This document shows, one piece after another, positions 38,501 to 49,700 of a stretch of DNA of 64,000 bases. The notes beneath the pieces are model-generated. The model saw nothing but the letters and a program-made list of their open reading frames with translations. It made no database searches and was not told the origin of the DNA. How positions within the stretch are numbered: the stretch's first letter is position 1; each line of letters starts with the position of its first letter. A program made the translations under genes and the position numbers. Origin of the DNA: Sitta carolinensis (Eukaryota; Chordata; Aves; Passeriformes; Sittidae); contig CM063294.1 of NCBI GenBank assembly GCA_032173965.1, forward strand, positions 9,538,452-9,602,451, given 5' to 3'.

Positions 38501-41500
38501 TTGCAGCTGGACAGGGAGCAGTTGTAGAACTGGGGCTTGTTGTCATTGACATCAGTCACCAAGATTGTCACCAGGGTGCTACTCTGGGCCACCTTGCCAT
38601 GGATATCCAAGTCCTTCTCACGTGCCTGGGCAGGAGGAGAGAGCAGTTTGGAGAGGCCCAGGGAGAGGAAGAGGATGGGGCTCCTCTTGCTGCCTCCTGC
38701 TCACCGTGACTTCCAGCAGCACTTCCTCACTTGGCAGCTGCTCACGGTCCAGGGGCTCACTCACAGTGATGGTGCCCGTTTTGTTATTGATGACAAAAGG
38801 AACGCTGGCATCTAGGACAAGGGGACAGCAGGAACCAGTGGCAGCCATTGGGAAATGCAGGCCTGGCCCTTTCTCTGCCAGCAGGCCAGGCTGGCAGAGC
38901 CTGGGTGTCCAGAACTGGTTTCCAGGGTACTCCTTGCTGTCTGACCACCCCTTCTGCTCATCCTGCTGTGTCATCCCCCTGTCTGGCCCATTCTGCCCAT
39001 CACTCACTGATGATGGTGTAGAAGATTTCATCATTCACCCCTGTGTCTTGGTCAATGGCAGTGACAGTCAGCACAGTGGTGCCCTGTGGGGACATGGCCA
39101 TCAGGGCAGGACTTATGACATCTGCAGCTGCCCACAGGCCTGGTGGCCCAGACAGTTCAGAGCATAAGAGCTCCCAGGGAAGGCCAGGGGCAGGGACAAG
39201 ACACTGGGGCAGGCAGGCTTCTGACCAGGTTGCAGTTCTCAGGCACAGAGCCTGAGTAGGGCTCATTGAGAAACCGTGGGTTCAGGTTGGGCACGTCCTT
39301 AATGGTCAGGGACAGATAAGTGAAGCTCTCCTGGATGATCCAATTGTTGTGCAGCAATCCCCCGCCATCCTGAGGAACAGAGCACCTGTCAGTCCCACAG
39401 CCCCCTTACCTGGCAGCCCTGCCCCCCCAGCCTGGATGGTCACTACCTTGGCGAGGATCTTGATCTGGTAGAAAGTGTTCTTGGCATAGTCCAGGGAACC
39501 ATTGAGCACCACACTCCCATTGGGCAGGATGTAGAAGAGATGTAGATTCTTCATGTTGTCTGGGGTCACCTGAGTAGGGGACATCAGTGTCACCAAGGCA
39601 GGGAACAGAGGCGTCCCAGCAGAGATGGGGGCTCAATCCCCATCCTTCTGCCAGGCTTGGCCCGTGGGGTGCCCTGACCACCTGGCTCATCCCTGGCCTG
39701 AAACTGTTCAGCACCTTGCACCCATCGCCCAGTGGGTCCTGACCCAAAACCTCCCTGCACCCTCAGAGAGATGGGTCTGCCCTGGCCATATCCCTCAGCA
39801 CCACAGGGGTGGCCCAGGGGTGGGATTTGGGTATGGTATGGGACCTACTCCACCACAGTCTGTGCTCACCTCCTCGATGCTGTAGCTGACTTTGGAGGCG
39901 TTCCCAGTGTCGCTGTCGTTGGCAAACACGGTGTAGATGATGCTGTGCAGACTCTTGTTCTGGGCACACAGAGGGGTGGGGGTGGCAGAGCAGGGGGTGA
40001 TGCTGGGCCTGGACCCTGCCAGCTCTGCCCTGGGATGTTCTGGCCCTGCAGGGCTGCACCATCCGGTGCCATGGGACACACAGGGACGAGCTGCTGCCCT
40101 TGCTCAGGCTGGGCAGGGACTGGGCCCCCTCACTACACTCCCGGGGGCCCCTTGGGAGCAGAGGCTACACCCCAGCCCTGGAGTTGCTGGATGGGGGTTG
40201 GACTCAGCCCCACACCCCATCTACACCTTGATCCAGTGTCACACTGTCCTGGGCTGACAGGTAACTTGGGCACACCCTGAAGAGAAACTCATTGCAAGGG
40301 CAGAGTCCCAGTCACATTCCAGTGTCTCAGTGTGACACAGAGGCTCCCACTGGGAATTGCCTTGGCACAGAGTGCTGGCTGCACCGTCAATGACCCCACA
40401 CCCAGGCACACTGTCACCACACACCAAGGTGCAGGGCCACACAGTTCCCAGCCTGTTGTTGTCACACTGCTGGCACACCCATGCCACAGGAGCCACCCAG
40501 CACCCCTGCCCTGCTGCCCATGGGGTCTGGGAGATCCCAGAAAGGTACCTCGGGGATTTCAGTGTTATACGGCAGGTTTTGGAAGACAGGAGCATTGTCA
40601 TTACGGTCCTCCACGATGATGGTCATTTTTTGGGAGACCTACCAGGTGTCAGAGAGGGCACAGGATGGGTGTGTGGGAGATGGTGGCCAGCAGAGCTGGG
40701 TGCAGTTCTGGCACCCCATGCCCACCCTGGCCAGCCAGCCAGCATCACCCACCCACTTCCAATTGCCTTCTCACTGAGCCTTGTCCATGGGGGCTCCGTT
40801 CCCCCTGCACCCACCCAGCCCTTCCCCCAGCACTCACCTCATTATTTACCCCATCGGACACTCTGGCGATGATGGTGAGCCTGGCCTGGAGCTGAGGGGA
40901 CACAAGGCAGGACTTGCTCAGGGCCAAGGTGGAGCTCCTTGGATGGCTGAGCCCCAACCTCTGTGAGGACAACTCTCCCTCCAGGTTTTGGGGCCAGGGA
41001 GTGACCCACAGGCTCTGCCCTTCATCCCCATACCCCCCGACTCCCACTCAGGCAGGGACATCTGACCCCATCCTCTGCCCACACCTCACGGTCCAGGGAG
41101 TTCCTCAGTGTCACTCTGCCTGATTTGGAGTCGACAGAGAAGTAGAAGGCGTCTGTCCCTCCGATTTGGTAGGTGAGAGGGTCGTTGTCTAGGTCATAAG
41201 CCTTCAGCTGGAAAGCAAACTGGCCTGGGGGCACAGGCAGTGTCAGTCCCTGCCCGAGAACCCCACAAACACTCCTCTGACACCCCAGGCCCTTCTTGAG
41301 ACCGCCCTACTCACCCAACTCCAGGTCCTCAGGCACATAGAAGATGGTCTCGTTGAAGATGGGGACGGTGTTGCCTGAAACTACAGGGAAGAGGAGCTGG
41401 GAACCATCACTGTGCCAGCTCTGACGTGAGTCTGCCAGCACCTCCTCAGCTCCAGCCCCAGCTTCCAGCTGGTTTGGGTCTCCATGGGAGGCAGGGGAGC

Positions 41501-41781
41501 CCCCAGCCCTCTCGTCCTTGTACTCATTCCACATCTCCAGGCTGTGCTTCTCTTCCAGCTGCAGCCCCCGTACTTCCCCTACTGTCCAGCCCTGCCCTGC
41601 CCTGCCTCCCCAGTGGGGTAGGCAGTTGTTTTGGGGTCACAGCTTCACCCAGGGAATTGAGAAAGATTATTGGGGGTTGAAAGCAGCTCCAACACCTCCC
41701 ACCCACCCATGCCAGATGCCAAGAAGAGTCCTTACCTGTTGCCAGGAGGAAGGGGAGCAGCACCAAGGAGTGCCATGCCAT
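32598..41781 (-). CDS. CDHR2: CDHR2, cadherin-related family member 2 (protocadherin-24)
   Basis: A microvillar cadherin that pairs with CDHR5 to form intermicrovillar adhesion links in gut and kidney brush borders; its tail binds USH1C/harmonin. Thirty-one exons join in frame to 1312 residues (human about 1310): signal peptide (MAWHSLVLLPFLLATG), nine cadherin repeats marked by DRNDN, DVNDN, DSNDH, DANDM, DQNDN, DVNDE and DVNDN linkers (near residues 111, 335, 463, 569, 676, 794, 912), a membrane-proximal domain (IFTVDQSYRVRLQF), a transmembrane helix at about 1161-1184, and a tail ending TTDL, a class I PDZ ligand. Exons in transcript order: 41736-41781, 41315-41374, 41085-41224, 40838-40891, 40549-40638, 39870-39959, 39447-39569, 39226-39369, 39008-39083, 38705-38811, 38395-38625, 38152-38307, 37768-37935, 37444-37505, 37120-37360, 36783-37019, 36435-36504, 35733-36347, 35423-35494, 35104-35204, 34838-34989, 34543-34645, 34376-34464, 34109-34183, 33918-33995, 33778-33838, 33559-33683, 33285-33398, 33084-33161, 32920-32980, 32598-32717. 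Confidence 0.97.
33559..33683 (-). other. CDHR2: CDHR2 transmembrane exon
   Basis: This exon carries GPGEVTKPTKE followed by about 25 hydrophobic residues (IELIGIIAGLAAFLL through MTLVLVL) and a basic stop-transfer TTRR. It separates the extracellular cadherin repeats from a cytosolic tail of about 125 residues. Confidence 0.9.
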
Positions 41782-42244
41782 CCTGCCAGGATGCCTGTGG
41801 GCACACACCAGGGACTGAGACTGAGGCCTGCTCCCCAAATCCCTCCCGGGGAACAGCCACCAGGGCAGGAGAGGGGCTGGTGGGGACAGTCCCCTCTGCT
41901 CAGCTGTGCTGGTGAGCAAACACCAGGCTCCACACTGCACTCCTGGGCATGGGCTCCTTGAGGACATGGCATGGGAGGACAGGGTTGACCTCCAGGTAGG
42001 GGAGACTGTAGGTGTACCTAGGAGACCTCAGGAGCCTATCCTGGACATGGCTGGAGGCTCCATTGCTTGTGTCCAACAGGGCCTCCCCAAGCAGTCCAAG
42101 AGTCCAGGAGCAACCCATGACATGACCACGGTGTCTCCCTCCTTGTGCCAGGGCCTTGGGCAGCTCCCAGCTGACAGGCACCCCCACCTCCCCCCATGGA
42201 GCAAGATGCCCGTGGGGTCTGGGATAGGGGCAGACATCCCTTAC

Positions 42245-42310
42245 CTGTGGCTGTGTCCCTGGGGATGCCGCCACTGCACTTGCATCTTGACACTGCCAGA
42301 CCTTTGCCTC
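42245..42310 (-). other. CDHR2: Probable CDHR2 noncoding exon 1
   Basis: A consensus minus-strand donor (CACAG|GTAAGGG) ends an exon-like segment at 42,245. The matching acceptor (CCCACAG) lies just before 41,794, 13 bases upstream of the ATG. The 5' boundary is not known; I place it below the HNF1-like site. Confidence 0.45.
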
Positions 42311-42315
42311 CTGCA

Positions 42316-42340
42316 GTAAACATATTCATCAATCATTAAC
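42316..42340 (-). promoter_or_regulatory. CDHR2: HNF1-like and forkhead sites at the CDHR2 promoter
   Basis: On the minus strand GTTAATGATTGAT (42328-42340) matches the HNF1 palindrome GTTAATNATTAAC at 10 of 12 defined positions. TGTTTAC (42316-42322), a FOXA-type core, follows six bases on. HNF1 and FOXA factors drive intestinal and renal epithelial genes, which suits CDHR2. Binding is inferred. Confidence 0.5.
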
Positions 42341-43227
42341 TGCAATTAAGGGGTGAGAAATCCCTCTCCTGTTTTCCGTATTCCTTGTGCTCATCGCACA
42401 GCTCCCACCCAGCTCAGCTCCAGACTCACTCCCCAAAAGCCATACCGGGTGCTGTCCCTCAGGATTCAGCCACTCCGACCTGCATCCGTGGGGTCCCAGC
42501 TCCCAGAAGGAGCGTGGAGAATGCAGGGATGCAGAGGGATCCCAAACCACCCCAGGAGACCAAAGAGGGATTAGGGAAATGCCTGGCATCCCCTGGGCTG
42601 GGGACACTGGGGTCCTACCAGGACAGGGGGTGGGCACCAACCTTGTGGTGTGGCCACTGGGGCGGGTGCCTGGGGCCCTCTGCATCCCCTACCACCCACT
42701 TCCCTCTCCGGGGGCTTGGCCCAGCCTCCCTGACCTACTTCAGACCCGCTAGGGACAAGGGTGGATTGTCCAGCTCTGCTCAGGCAGAAAAGGGCTGGGA
42801 GGGGGGGTGGGGGGGTGGGGGGGAGCATGGCCAGCCTGTTGGACCCCCGCATCCCTGGCCCTATTCCCTGGGGAACCCACAGGGCCTGGACACGGGAGAA
42901 ACTCTGGAGTCTCCCCAGACACTCAGCCTGCTCTGAGGCTCCCATCTCACCCTACACCTGGGTCAGAGAACTCCCAGAGAAGGGGCTACAGGGGACAGAC
43001 TGTGACCAGCCCTTAGCAAACCTCTCCTGAGCTGGTATAGGACCATCCCCGCTCCTGCAAAGAGGACATCCTCACAGACACCCCATGAGCTGCCTGGGGT
43101 TACCCCAGGAGTTCCCCAGGGCCGTGCCAGGGTGCCTCCCCACGAGACTCCTGGGCTGGTGCTGGACACCGTTCTGCAACATGCCCCTGGCTGTCCTGGG
43201 GTGCTTCCACACCTCCCAGGGCTGTCC

Positions 43228-43522
43228 TGAGACATCCACAACTACCTGAAAGGAAAAAGGTGGGACTCGACCTCTTCCCCCTGGCAACCAGTGAAAGTTT
43301 AGGTTGGACATCAGGAAGAATTTCTTCACAGAAAGGTTTGCCAGGCATTGGAATGGGCCGCCTATGGAGGTGGTGGAGTCACGGTCCCTGGAGGTGTTTA
43401 AGGAAACACTGGATGTGGCACTTAGTGCCCATGGTCTAGTTGACATGGCGGTGTTGAGTCACAGGGTGGGCTGCATGATCTCAGAGATCTTTTCCACCCT
43501 AACTGATTCTGTGATTCTCTAA
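43228..43522 (+). mobile_element. CR1 LINE 3' fragment, plus orientation
   Basis: Matches the body of avian CR1 3' ends: CAACTACCTGAAAGG, GTTTAGGTTGGACATCAGGA, AGAATTTCTTCACAG, GCATTGGAATGGGC, GGAGGTGTTTAAGG, TCTTTTCCACCCTAACTGAT and a terminal TCTGTGATTCTCT tail. It is a different CR1 subtype from the copy at 24.6 kb and belongs to the group ending in TCTTTTCCAACC. It is truncated, with no coding capacity, and sits just upstream of the RNF44 CpG island. Confidence 0.93.
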
Positions 43523-43549
43523 TTTCTGCGCTCTTCCCCAGTTCAGTCC

Positions 43550-44400
43550 CGGGTGGCGTTGACTGCGCTGCCACTCGGAGCATTACGGCCGAAGAGCTCC
43601 GCCGTGCATTTCAGCGGCGCCGCTCTTAGGCTCGTTACGGCAGGAGGCGGCGGGCGCGCCCATCGGCGAGGCGCGGGGGGCGAGCAGCGCGCGCGGCCGG
43701 TTCCATCGGCGCGGCGGGCGCGGGGGCGCCATGAGGCGGGGCTGAGGCCGGAGCGGCAGCGGCACCGGGACTGGCACCGGCACCGGGACGGACACGGAGC
43801 CCGGCGGGCCCGGCCGCCGCGCCATGCGAGCGGGCTGAGCGGCGGGCAGCGCCGGGGCACGGCACCGAGCGCCGGGGGCGCGCCTCCCGGAGGTACGGGG
43901 CGCGGCAGCGGCCGCAGGCCCGGGCTGTGCGGGGCAGGGCCGGGGCACCAGGGGGAGGCGGCGGGCAGGGCCCGGGGCTGGGGGAAGGGGGAGAGGGCAG
44001 CCCCGGGGCAGCGGGACGGGGAGGGCGGCGGGCAGGGCCCAGAGCGGTGGGGCGGATGCAGGGCCGCGGGGCCCGGTGCGGCGGGCGGAGGAGCGAACGC
44101 GGCCCGGTGCGGCGGGGGCGGCCGGGCCGGGCCCGGTGCGCGGAGGGGGCGGATGGCCGGGGGGGGTGGCGGTTGCCGGGGCGTTGGGGTTCGGGGGAGC
44201 GGCCGTAAAGCGCAGCCAGGCCCGGTGCCGCCGCAAGGCGGTGGGAGGAGCCCCTGCTGCTGGGGAGCCCCGCGGGGACAAGGCGGGCAGCGGGGCGGGA
44301 GCCGGGGCGCAGCTGCTCGTGGGGGCTGCCCGAGCCTCACCCGGCCGGAGCCCCTTCCTGGGGCCTCCCGCGACCCCGGCAGGCCGGGAGTCAGGGGCTT
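43550..44400. promoter_or_regulatory. RNF44: RNF44 CpG island 1 with probable noncoding first exon
   Basis: A strong CpG island about 1.2 kb from the CDHR2 promoter. CTCCCGGAG|GTACGGGG gives a plus-strand donor at 43,892. The first coding exon of RNF44 is 12 kb downstream, so exons here would be 5'UTR. Long frames on both strands are composition artefacts. Confidence 0.6.
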
Positions 44401-45114
44401 CTGGTGAGGTTGGTGCTGTGTCTTCGTCCGCTTGGCACCTCGCGCTGTCCCGTCCGCCGTTCCCCCGGACCCAGTAAACTATGCCTGCTGGTGTGCGACA
44501 GGGGACGGGAGGGGAAGTGGTGAAACTCTTCGGAAAGTTATCCCTGGGGAGGAGGTAGGAAACAAATGAGCCCGAAGTGGCGGGGTGGGGGTAGTGGCAC
44601 AAGCCGTGCCACCGGCCCGGCAGGATCTGTGCTGGCGGCGTGGGCTGTGTGTGGGGCCCGTGGCAGCCCTGTCCCACAGAGGACGTGTGGGACCGCGTTG
44701 TGGGCAGCTGGGATGCACTCCAGTGTTTGCTCTCCCGGGCAGGTGTTGAGCTCTGCGGCTAGGCAGGTGCTGTTCCTCCGTCTGGGGACAACCCCTGTCC
44801 CCATGAGTGCCTCTCTGTTTTGTGCTGGTACCTTGTCTACCAGCTCTGCACCGGCCCCGTGCTCCAGCACAACTGGCTGTGTGTGCCTGCAGCTTCAGCG
44901 ATCATCCCTGCGCTTGCCTCTTTCTGTCATGTGTCAGTGCCGTGCTCTATCCCTCTGTCATCATGTCGGCCCTAGAACCTAGAGGGCTCCCCCAAGGTGG
45001 GGTCTTGTGCCCCGGGGAGATGCGCAGGGCAGAGCCCGGCGGGGCAGGTGGGTCCCCGGGGCCGGGCAGGAGCCCCGGGAGGAGGAGCAGCTGTCGGAGG
45101 AGAGCCGGCTGCGT

Positions 45115-45260
45115 CTGATGTCACTGCGGTGCATGGTGGGTAATTATGCACGTTGCAATGAAAATAATAAGGCCGGCTCCATAGTGGTGTCTAAAAATAC
45201 TGCTAATGCGGAGTGCCTGCTGGGCGCCTTTGTTTGTCACCTTTGGGTGTCTGCTCTGGG
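45115..45260. promoter_or_regulatory. Candidate conserved element with MEF2-like site
   Basis: A non-repetitive AT-rich block following TGATGTCACTGCGGTGC (a CRE-like TGATGTCA): GGTAATTATGCACG, CAATGAAAATAATAAGG, and CTAAAAATAC (MEF2-like). It differs sharply from its flanks. Confidence 0.4.
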
Positions 45261-45330
45261 GCTGGCCGGGCTGTGTCACACCCCTCGAGCAGTGGGTTAG
45301 GTTTAGCAGGTGAACTGTGGCCCCTCCATT

Positions 45331-45349
45331 CCCCCCCCCCCCCCCCCCC
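45331..45349. repeat. Poly-C tract (C19)
   Basis: Nineteen consecutive cytosines in the RNF44 intron. The length is likely polymorphic or mis-assembled. Confidence 0.9.
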
Positions 45350-46564
45350 GCACTGGGACACGGTGCCAGTGGAGACAGGGCAGGTGTTGGTATGGGAGGT
45401 GAGGCAGGAGGCACCTGTGTGTGTTTGGGAGGCTCCAGTGCCACCTCCCTGCATGCAGCCATGCAAGGAGTCTTGTTGGGATGGCAAAGCTTTGTTCCCC
45501 TAGCCCTGCTTGGAGTTGGGCAGTCTTCAAGCGGTGGCTATTTTGGGTCCCAGAAATCTGTCCTGATATTCCCTGGCAAATACCAGCTGGTTCGAGTACA
45601 GATCAGGATTTGGGCCCTGGTGGTGTGGTCTGTCCATCACTGGCATTGTGTGGCCAGGGCAGAGCTCACTGGAACTGGGGCTGCTGGACCTTCCCTCTAG
45701 GGCTGCCACCATGGTGTGTCCTGGTACTGACAGGACTTGGACTTGCTGCTTTCTGGCTGAGCAAAGGTGGGAGGGAGGAAGAGATCTGCACCTAGAACAG
45801 AGGGAAATGATGTGATAGGTGCTGGGGGACACCTGGGTGCTGGCCTGGGCCAAGGGCTGCCCAGCACTCTGATGTCCACTCTGTGGGCTCTGCCTAGATG
45901 CTCTCGGTGCAGCTCTGGCTGCTGCTGTGGTCCCTCCATCTGCTGCCAGGCTCTGGAAGCTCCCACTGCAGCCAAGGGAGAGGCTGGCAGGGGTGGCGAG
46001 AGCCATCTGGAGCCTACTGGCCTGGCAGGGGGAAGGTGTTGTGTGGCGGGGCAGCAGCAGAGGGCTGGGAAAGACAGGAAACACTGAGCCTGTGTGCCTG
46101 GGTCTCTTCCTGCTTTGTGTGTAGGGAGGTCAGAGAGGTGGTGGTGGCTGCTCTAGGTTCCCAGCTGGTGCTTGTGGTGGGCTCTGACTCCAGCTGTCAG
46201 CTGTGGGAGCTGAGCCTTGTCTCTATTCACTGTGAAGCAAGTAGGGAGATGTCACCCTGCTGGCATGCTGGGCTGCTTCACCTTCAGGGTCATGGCTGCG
46301 TTCTTGGGGCCCTTCACTGGAGAGGGAGCGTCGCTGTTGCCTCTGTTCTTGCCAGGTGCCAACTCCAACCTCTGAAGCCGTGCATGGCAGTGGTGTTCCC
46401 CTGAGAACACCAGTGAAATACACTCTCCCTACCTGCTGTGCTGTGTGGCACCCTTTGGTGAGTGAGGAACAAGGAATGGGGTAGGAGACTTTGTGAATCC
46501 CATTGATCCACACTATGGAAGCTGTGTGTTTGCATCTGCCTGTCTGGGACCAGGGCCCTGTGAG

Positions 46565-46705
46565 GGGAATTGATCAAGCTGTAAAACCCAGAGCCAGCTA
46601 ATGAAATAGGGACTATAGATTTTTATTTTAAATGGAAGAGAGTTTAGGAGAGATTTAATTATCCTTGGTTTATGGACCTGTTAGGGGAATGAAATAACAG
46701 CTGGC
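46565..46705. promoter_or_regulatory. Candidate conserved noncoding element in RNF44 intron
   Basis: A balanced AT-rich block: GAATTGATCAAGC, CCAGCTAATGAAATAGGG, TAGATTTTTATTTTAAATGG, GAGATTTAATTATCC, then GAAATAACAGCTGGCAGG. Homeobox cores end in a CAGCTG E-box. Function inferred. Confidence 0.38.
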
Positions 46706-49700
46706 AGGTAAGGGCTGGGCTTCAGCTCACAGCACTTTTCTCCCAGGTTGTCTGCAGACGTGGTCAAGTCCTGCCACACAGGGTAGAGTGGGGAATGATG
46801 TAAAGTCACTTGGAGCAGAATTAGACAGGGTGAAGTCCTGCTTATCCTGCTGGGTGTCCCTGCTTCCTGCTGGGAGTACGTGTGCTGAAAGAGCAGAGAG
46901 GCTGGCTCTGGGTAATTTGGGCTCTTTAAGAAGAGCTCTCGTTGATTCCTGGGGCTTGGTGTGGGCCAATCCTTGTGCTAGTGGCCATCAGAGAGTTCCG
47001 GAGCACTGTACTCTCTGGGCTGGCTCCCTCTAGGTGTCATTTCCCTGGGGCTGTGGGCACTGAGCTCTCGCTGATGCCCGAGTACCTGCGCAGTGTGTGG
47101 AGTTTGTAAAGGAGAGCTGCAGAGCGCTGGGATTTGCTGGGCTCAGCTGTGTGTTGGACACAAGCTGTAACGCTGTCACTACAGCCACTCCTCCTGTGTG
47201 CATCCACTCCACTGTCACGTGAGGCTGGCCGCGGGGCACAGCTCGGGAGGTGGTGGTGGCAGGCGGCACAGTGCTGGTTTTTGGTAGAAAAGCCTGGCTT
47301 CTGGATGCTTTTGGGGTTTTCACCAATTTATTGAGGAGCTGGAGCACAGCATTTTCCCACCATCCCTTTGCTCCCTGCTTGGACCAATCTGGAGAAACAT
47401 GGTTTGTTTGCTGTGTGTGGGTAATTGGTTGGCCAAGGGGTTTGTGTACCCACCATGCAGGCACAGCCTGTGGGGTGCCAGTCTGATGTGTTCAGAAGCT
47501 CCTAAAACATCCAAGGAAGCTGCTGGTGCTGGGGAGTTCTCCCAAAGCCCTCCGACATTGATGCAGGAACTTGGGAGAGCCAAGTCCTGAGGTCATGGAG
47601 CTGCATGAGGATGTTGCGTGGCTCCCTGAGACAGGTCAGTTCCAGAGGGGAGCAGTGTGGATCTGTGCTGTCAGCTCACAAGGGTGTTGGGAGAAGCCAG
47701 CCTGCTGACTCTCTGGGCAGCAGAGCTGCACCATGGTGCTTATCCTTTCCTCCACCCTTGCACCTGCAAGTCCTCAGCGTTTCAGGGCAGGAGCTGTCTC
47801 CTGGAGGGCACAGGCAGATCATGGGGCCCATGTCCAGTGTGGCATGTCTGGGTTTTCTGGAGTGCGGTGGTTTGGGAGGGCTCCACGCTTTGCTGTGTGC
47901 ATGGCAGAGGGTGAGCTTGAGCAGTGTCCCCAACAAGCAGTGCTCGTTGCAGACCTTGGGAATATTATTTTCCAGCTGCAAGGCTGGTCCCTGGAGATCT
48001 GTTCTGACTGGCTGCAGAGCTGTAGTTCCGGGTCTTCTTTGGGTATCCTGGAAAGCAGGATGAAGGTTTTAACTCAACCACGCAGAGCAGAGGACTAGCC
48101 TGCAGTACTGTGTGTTAGGAGCTGCTTTCTCTCGGGTCAGCCTGTGTCTTGGTGATTCAGGCCTCGGGGATCTCTCGCTGTTGCCTCTGGGAAGGGAGGG
48201 CCCATGTTCTGGTCCTTCTTTCCCCCAAGCCTGGCAATGCTGAGGTGCGGTCCCCTCCAGCACGTTGTCTTTTCCCTGCTGCGCTGGTGGGGCTCCCTAG
48301 CTGCGTTTGCATTTTGAGCCAAGTGTCTTAGTTGGTTTTCTCTCCATGCCTGTGCTTCGGGAAAGTGGTGAACAATAAAAATCTGCCGTTGAGAGCTGTA
48401 GCAGAGGTCAGGCAGCTCCTGTGCCCCAGGCTGCTCTCTCGTCGCTGCACAGTTGTGCTTTGTGCATGGGGGCTGTCAGCTTGAAAGTCATGTTTTTGCT
48501 CTTAAAACTAACCTCAGGCACTGGTGTGGGGCTCTCTGAGTGATGTATGGGGACATATTGCAGCAAACCTCCTTTGCACTTAGGGTAGTGGTCACTCCCT
48601 GTTTTGGTGCATCTTGTAAGCAGCCTCTTGGCAAATTTTTAATCAAGGACAAAGGAGGGTAAATGGTTGCTGAAAATCATGAGTTTCTCTGAGCTCCTTT
48701 CTGAAAATGATCGTTGCAGGTTGTCGGTGTCCCTGCAGGCTTCTTAAAATGCAAAACAAACCACCCAGCCCAACTTCCTGACTGTCACTAGCGCTTTCAA
48801 GAGACGCTTCGTTTTGCTGAGTGGTAACGAAACTGCTCTTCGCTATCCACCAGCTCGTGGCTCTGCCTGTATTCCTTTGCAGGTGTTGCTCTGCCCGGGC
48901 ACAGTGGAGAGCAGTGGGGAAGGTGTCTGGAGCCTGGCCCCTCCTGCCCTCGGCTGCTCACTTGGCAGATGCCAATAACACTGTCCACAGCATGTAGAGA
49001 GCAGGCTGGACTCAGAGAGGTGACAAATGAGCTGGGGACTGCAGGGATGCTGTGTGGGGATGGGAAAGAGGGGTGATCCTCTTCCCTGAGCTGGCTCTGT
49101 CCCAGGAGAGATTGGGACTGTTGTAGGAAAGGGCTGTCTGAAATGAGAACTAGAAGTGAAGGACAGAGGAGTATGGAGTCCTGAAGAGCAGTGTCTTGTA
49201 GTAGGAAGGACTAGGGAGGCTACCCAGGCAGCAGATTGGGGACGGACTGGAATTTTTCTCTTTTCCTCCCACCCATGTGCAACTGAGCTGTGGAAGTGGC
49301 TCCTGTAACATGCCTGGGCAGACAGAGGTGTGTGTAGTTCAGCATGCTTCTGTTGAGGGGAGAAGAGGCCACCCAGGAGAGAGGAGGACACAACCCATGC
49401 CTTGATACTGCTGAGCTACAGCGGTGGCCAGGCTGGACCCAGTTGCTGCACCTGCAGCTTTCTGGTCATGCTAGTCAGGTTGTGCTGGTGTTTCTAGGGC
49501 AAACGAAGGCAGGTGGAGATCTCTGCAGATTACTTACCCTGTCCTAAGGAAATGAAGGCTTGTTGCAAGCTTACTGTTTATTTGTGAGTGTTCACTCTGC
49601 TTTGAACTTGCTGGATGGTGTCAGCTGGGGTAGGTGTCAGGTGTGGATGCTGCCTCCGGCTCTCAGGGAAGAAGGCACTGCTGGTTCTCCCTCTGCAGTG

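Larger units (their letters stand above)
41795..43225. other. CDHR2 5' flank and CDHR2-RNF44 divergent interval
   Basis: Apart from the probable CDHR2 noncoding exon and promoter sites, this holds no recognisable exon. A short G-rich run (GGGGGGGTGGGGGGGTG) occurs at about 42,800-42,823. The CR1 copy begins at its distal end. Confidence 0.5.
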
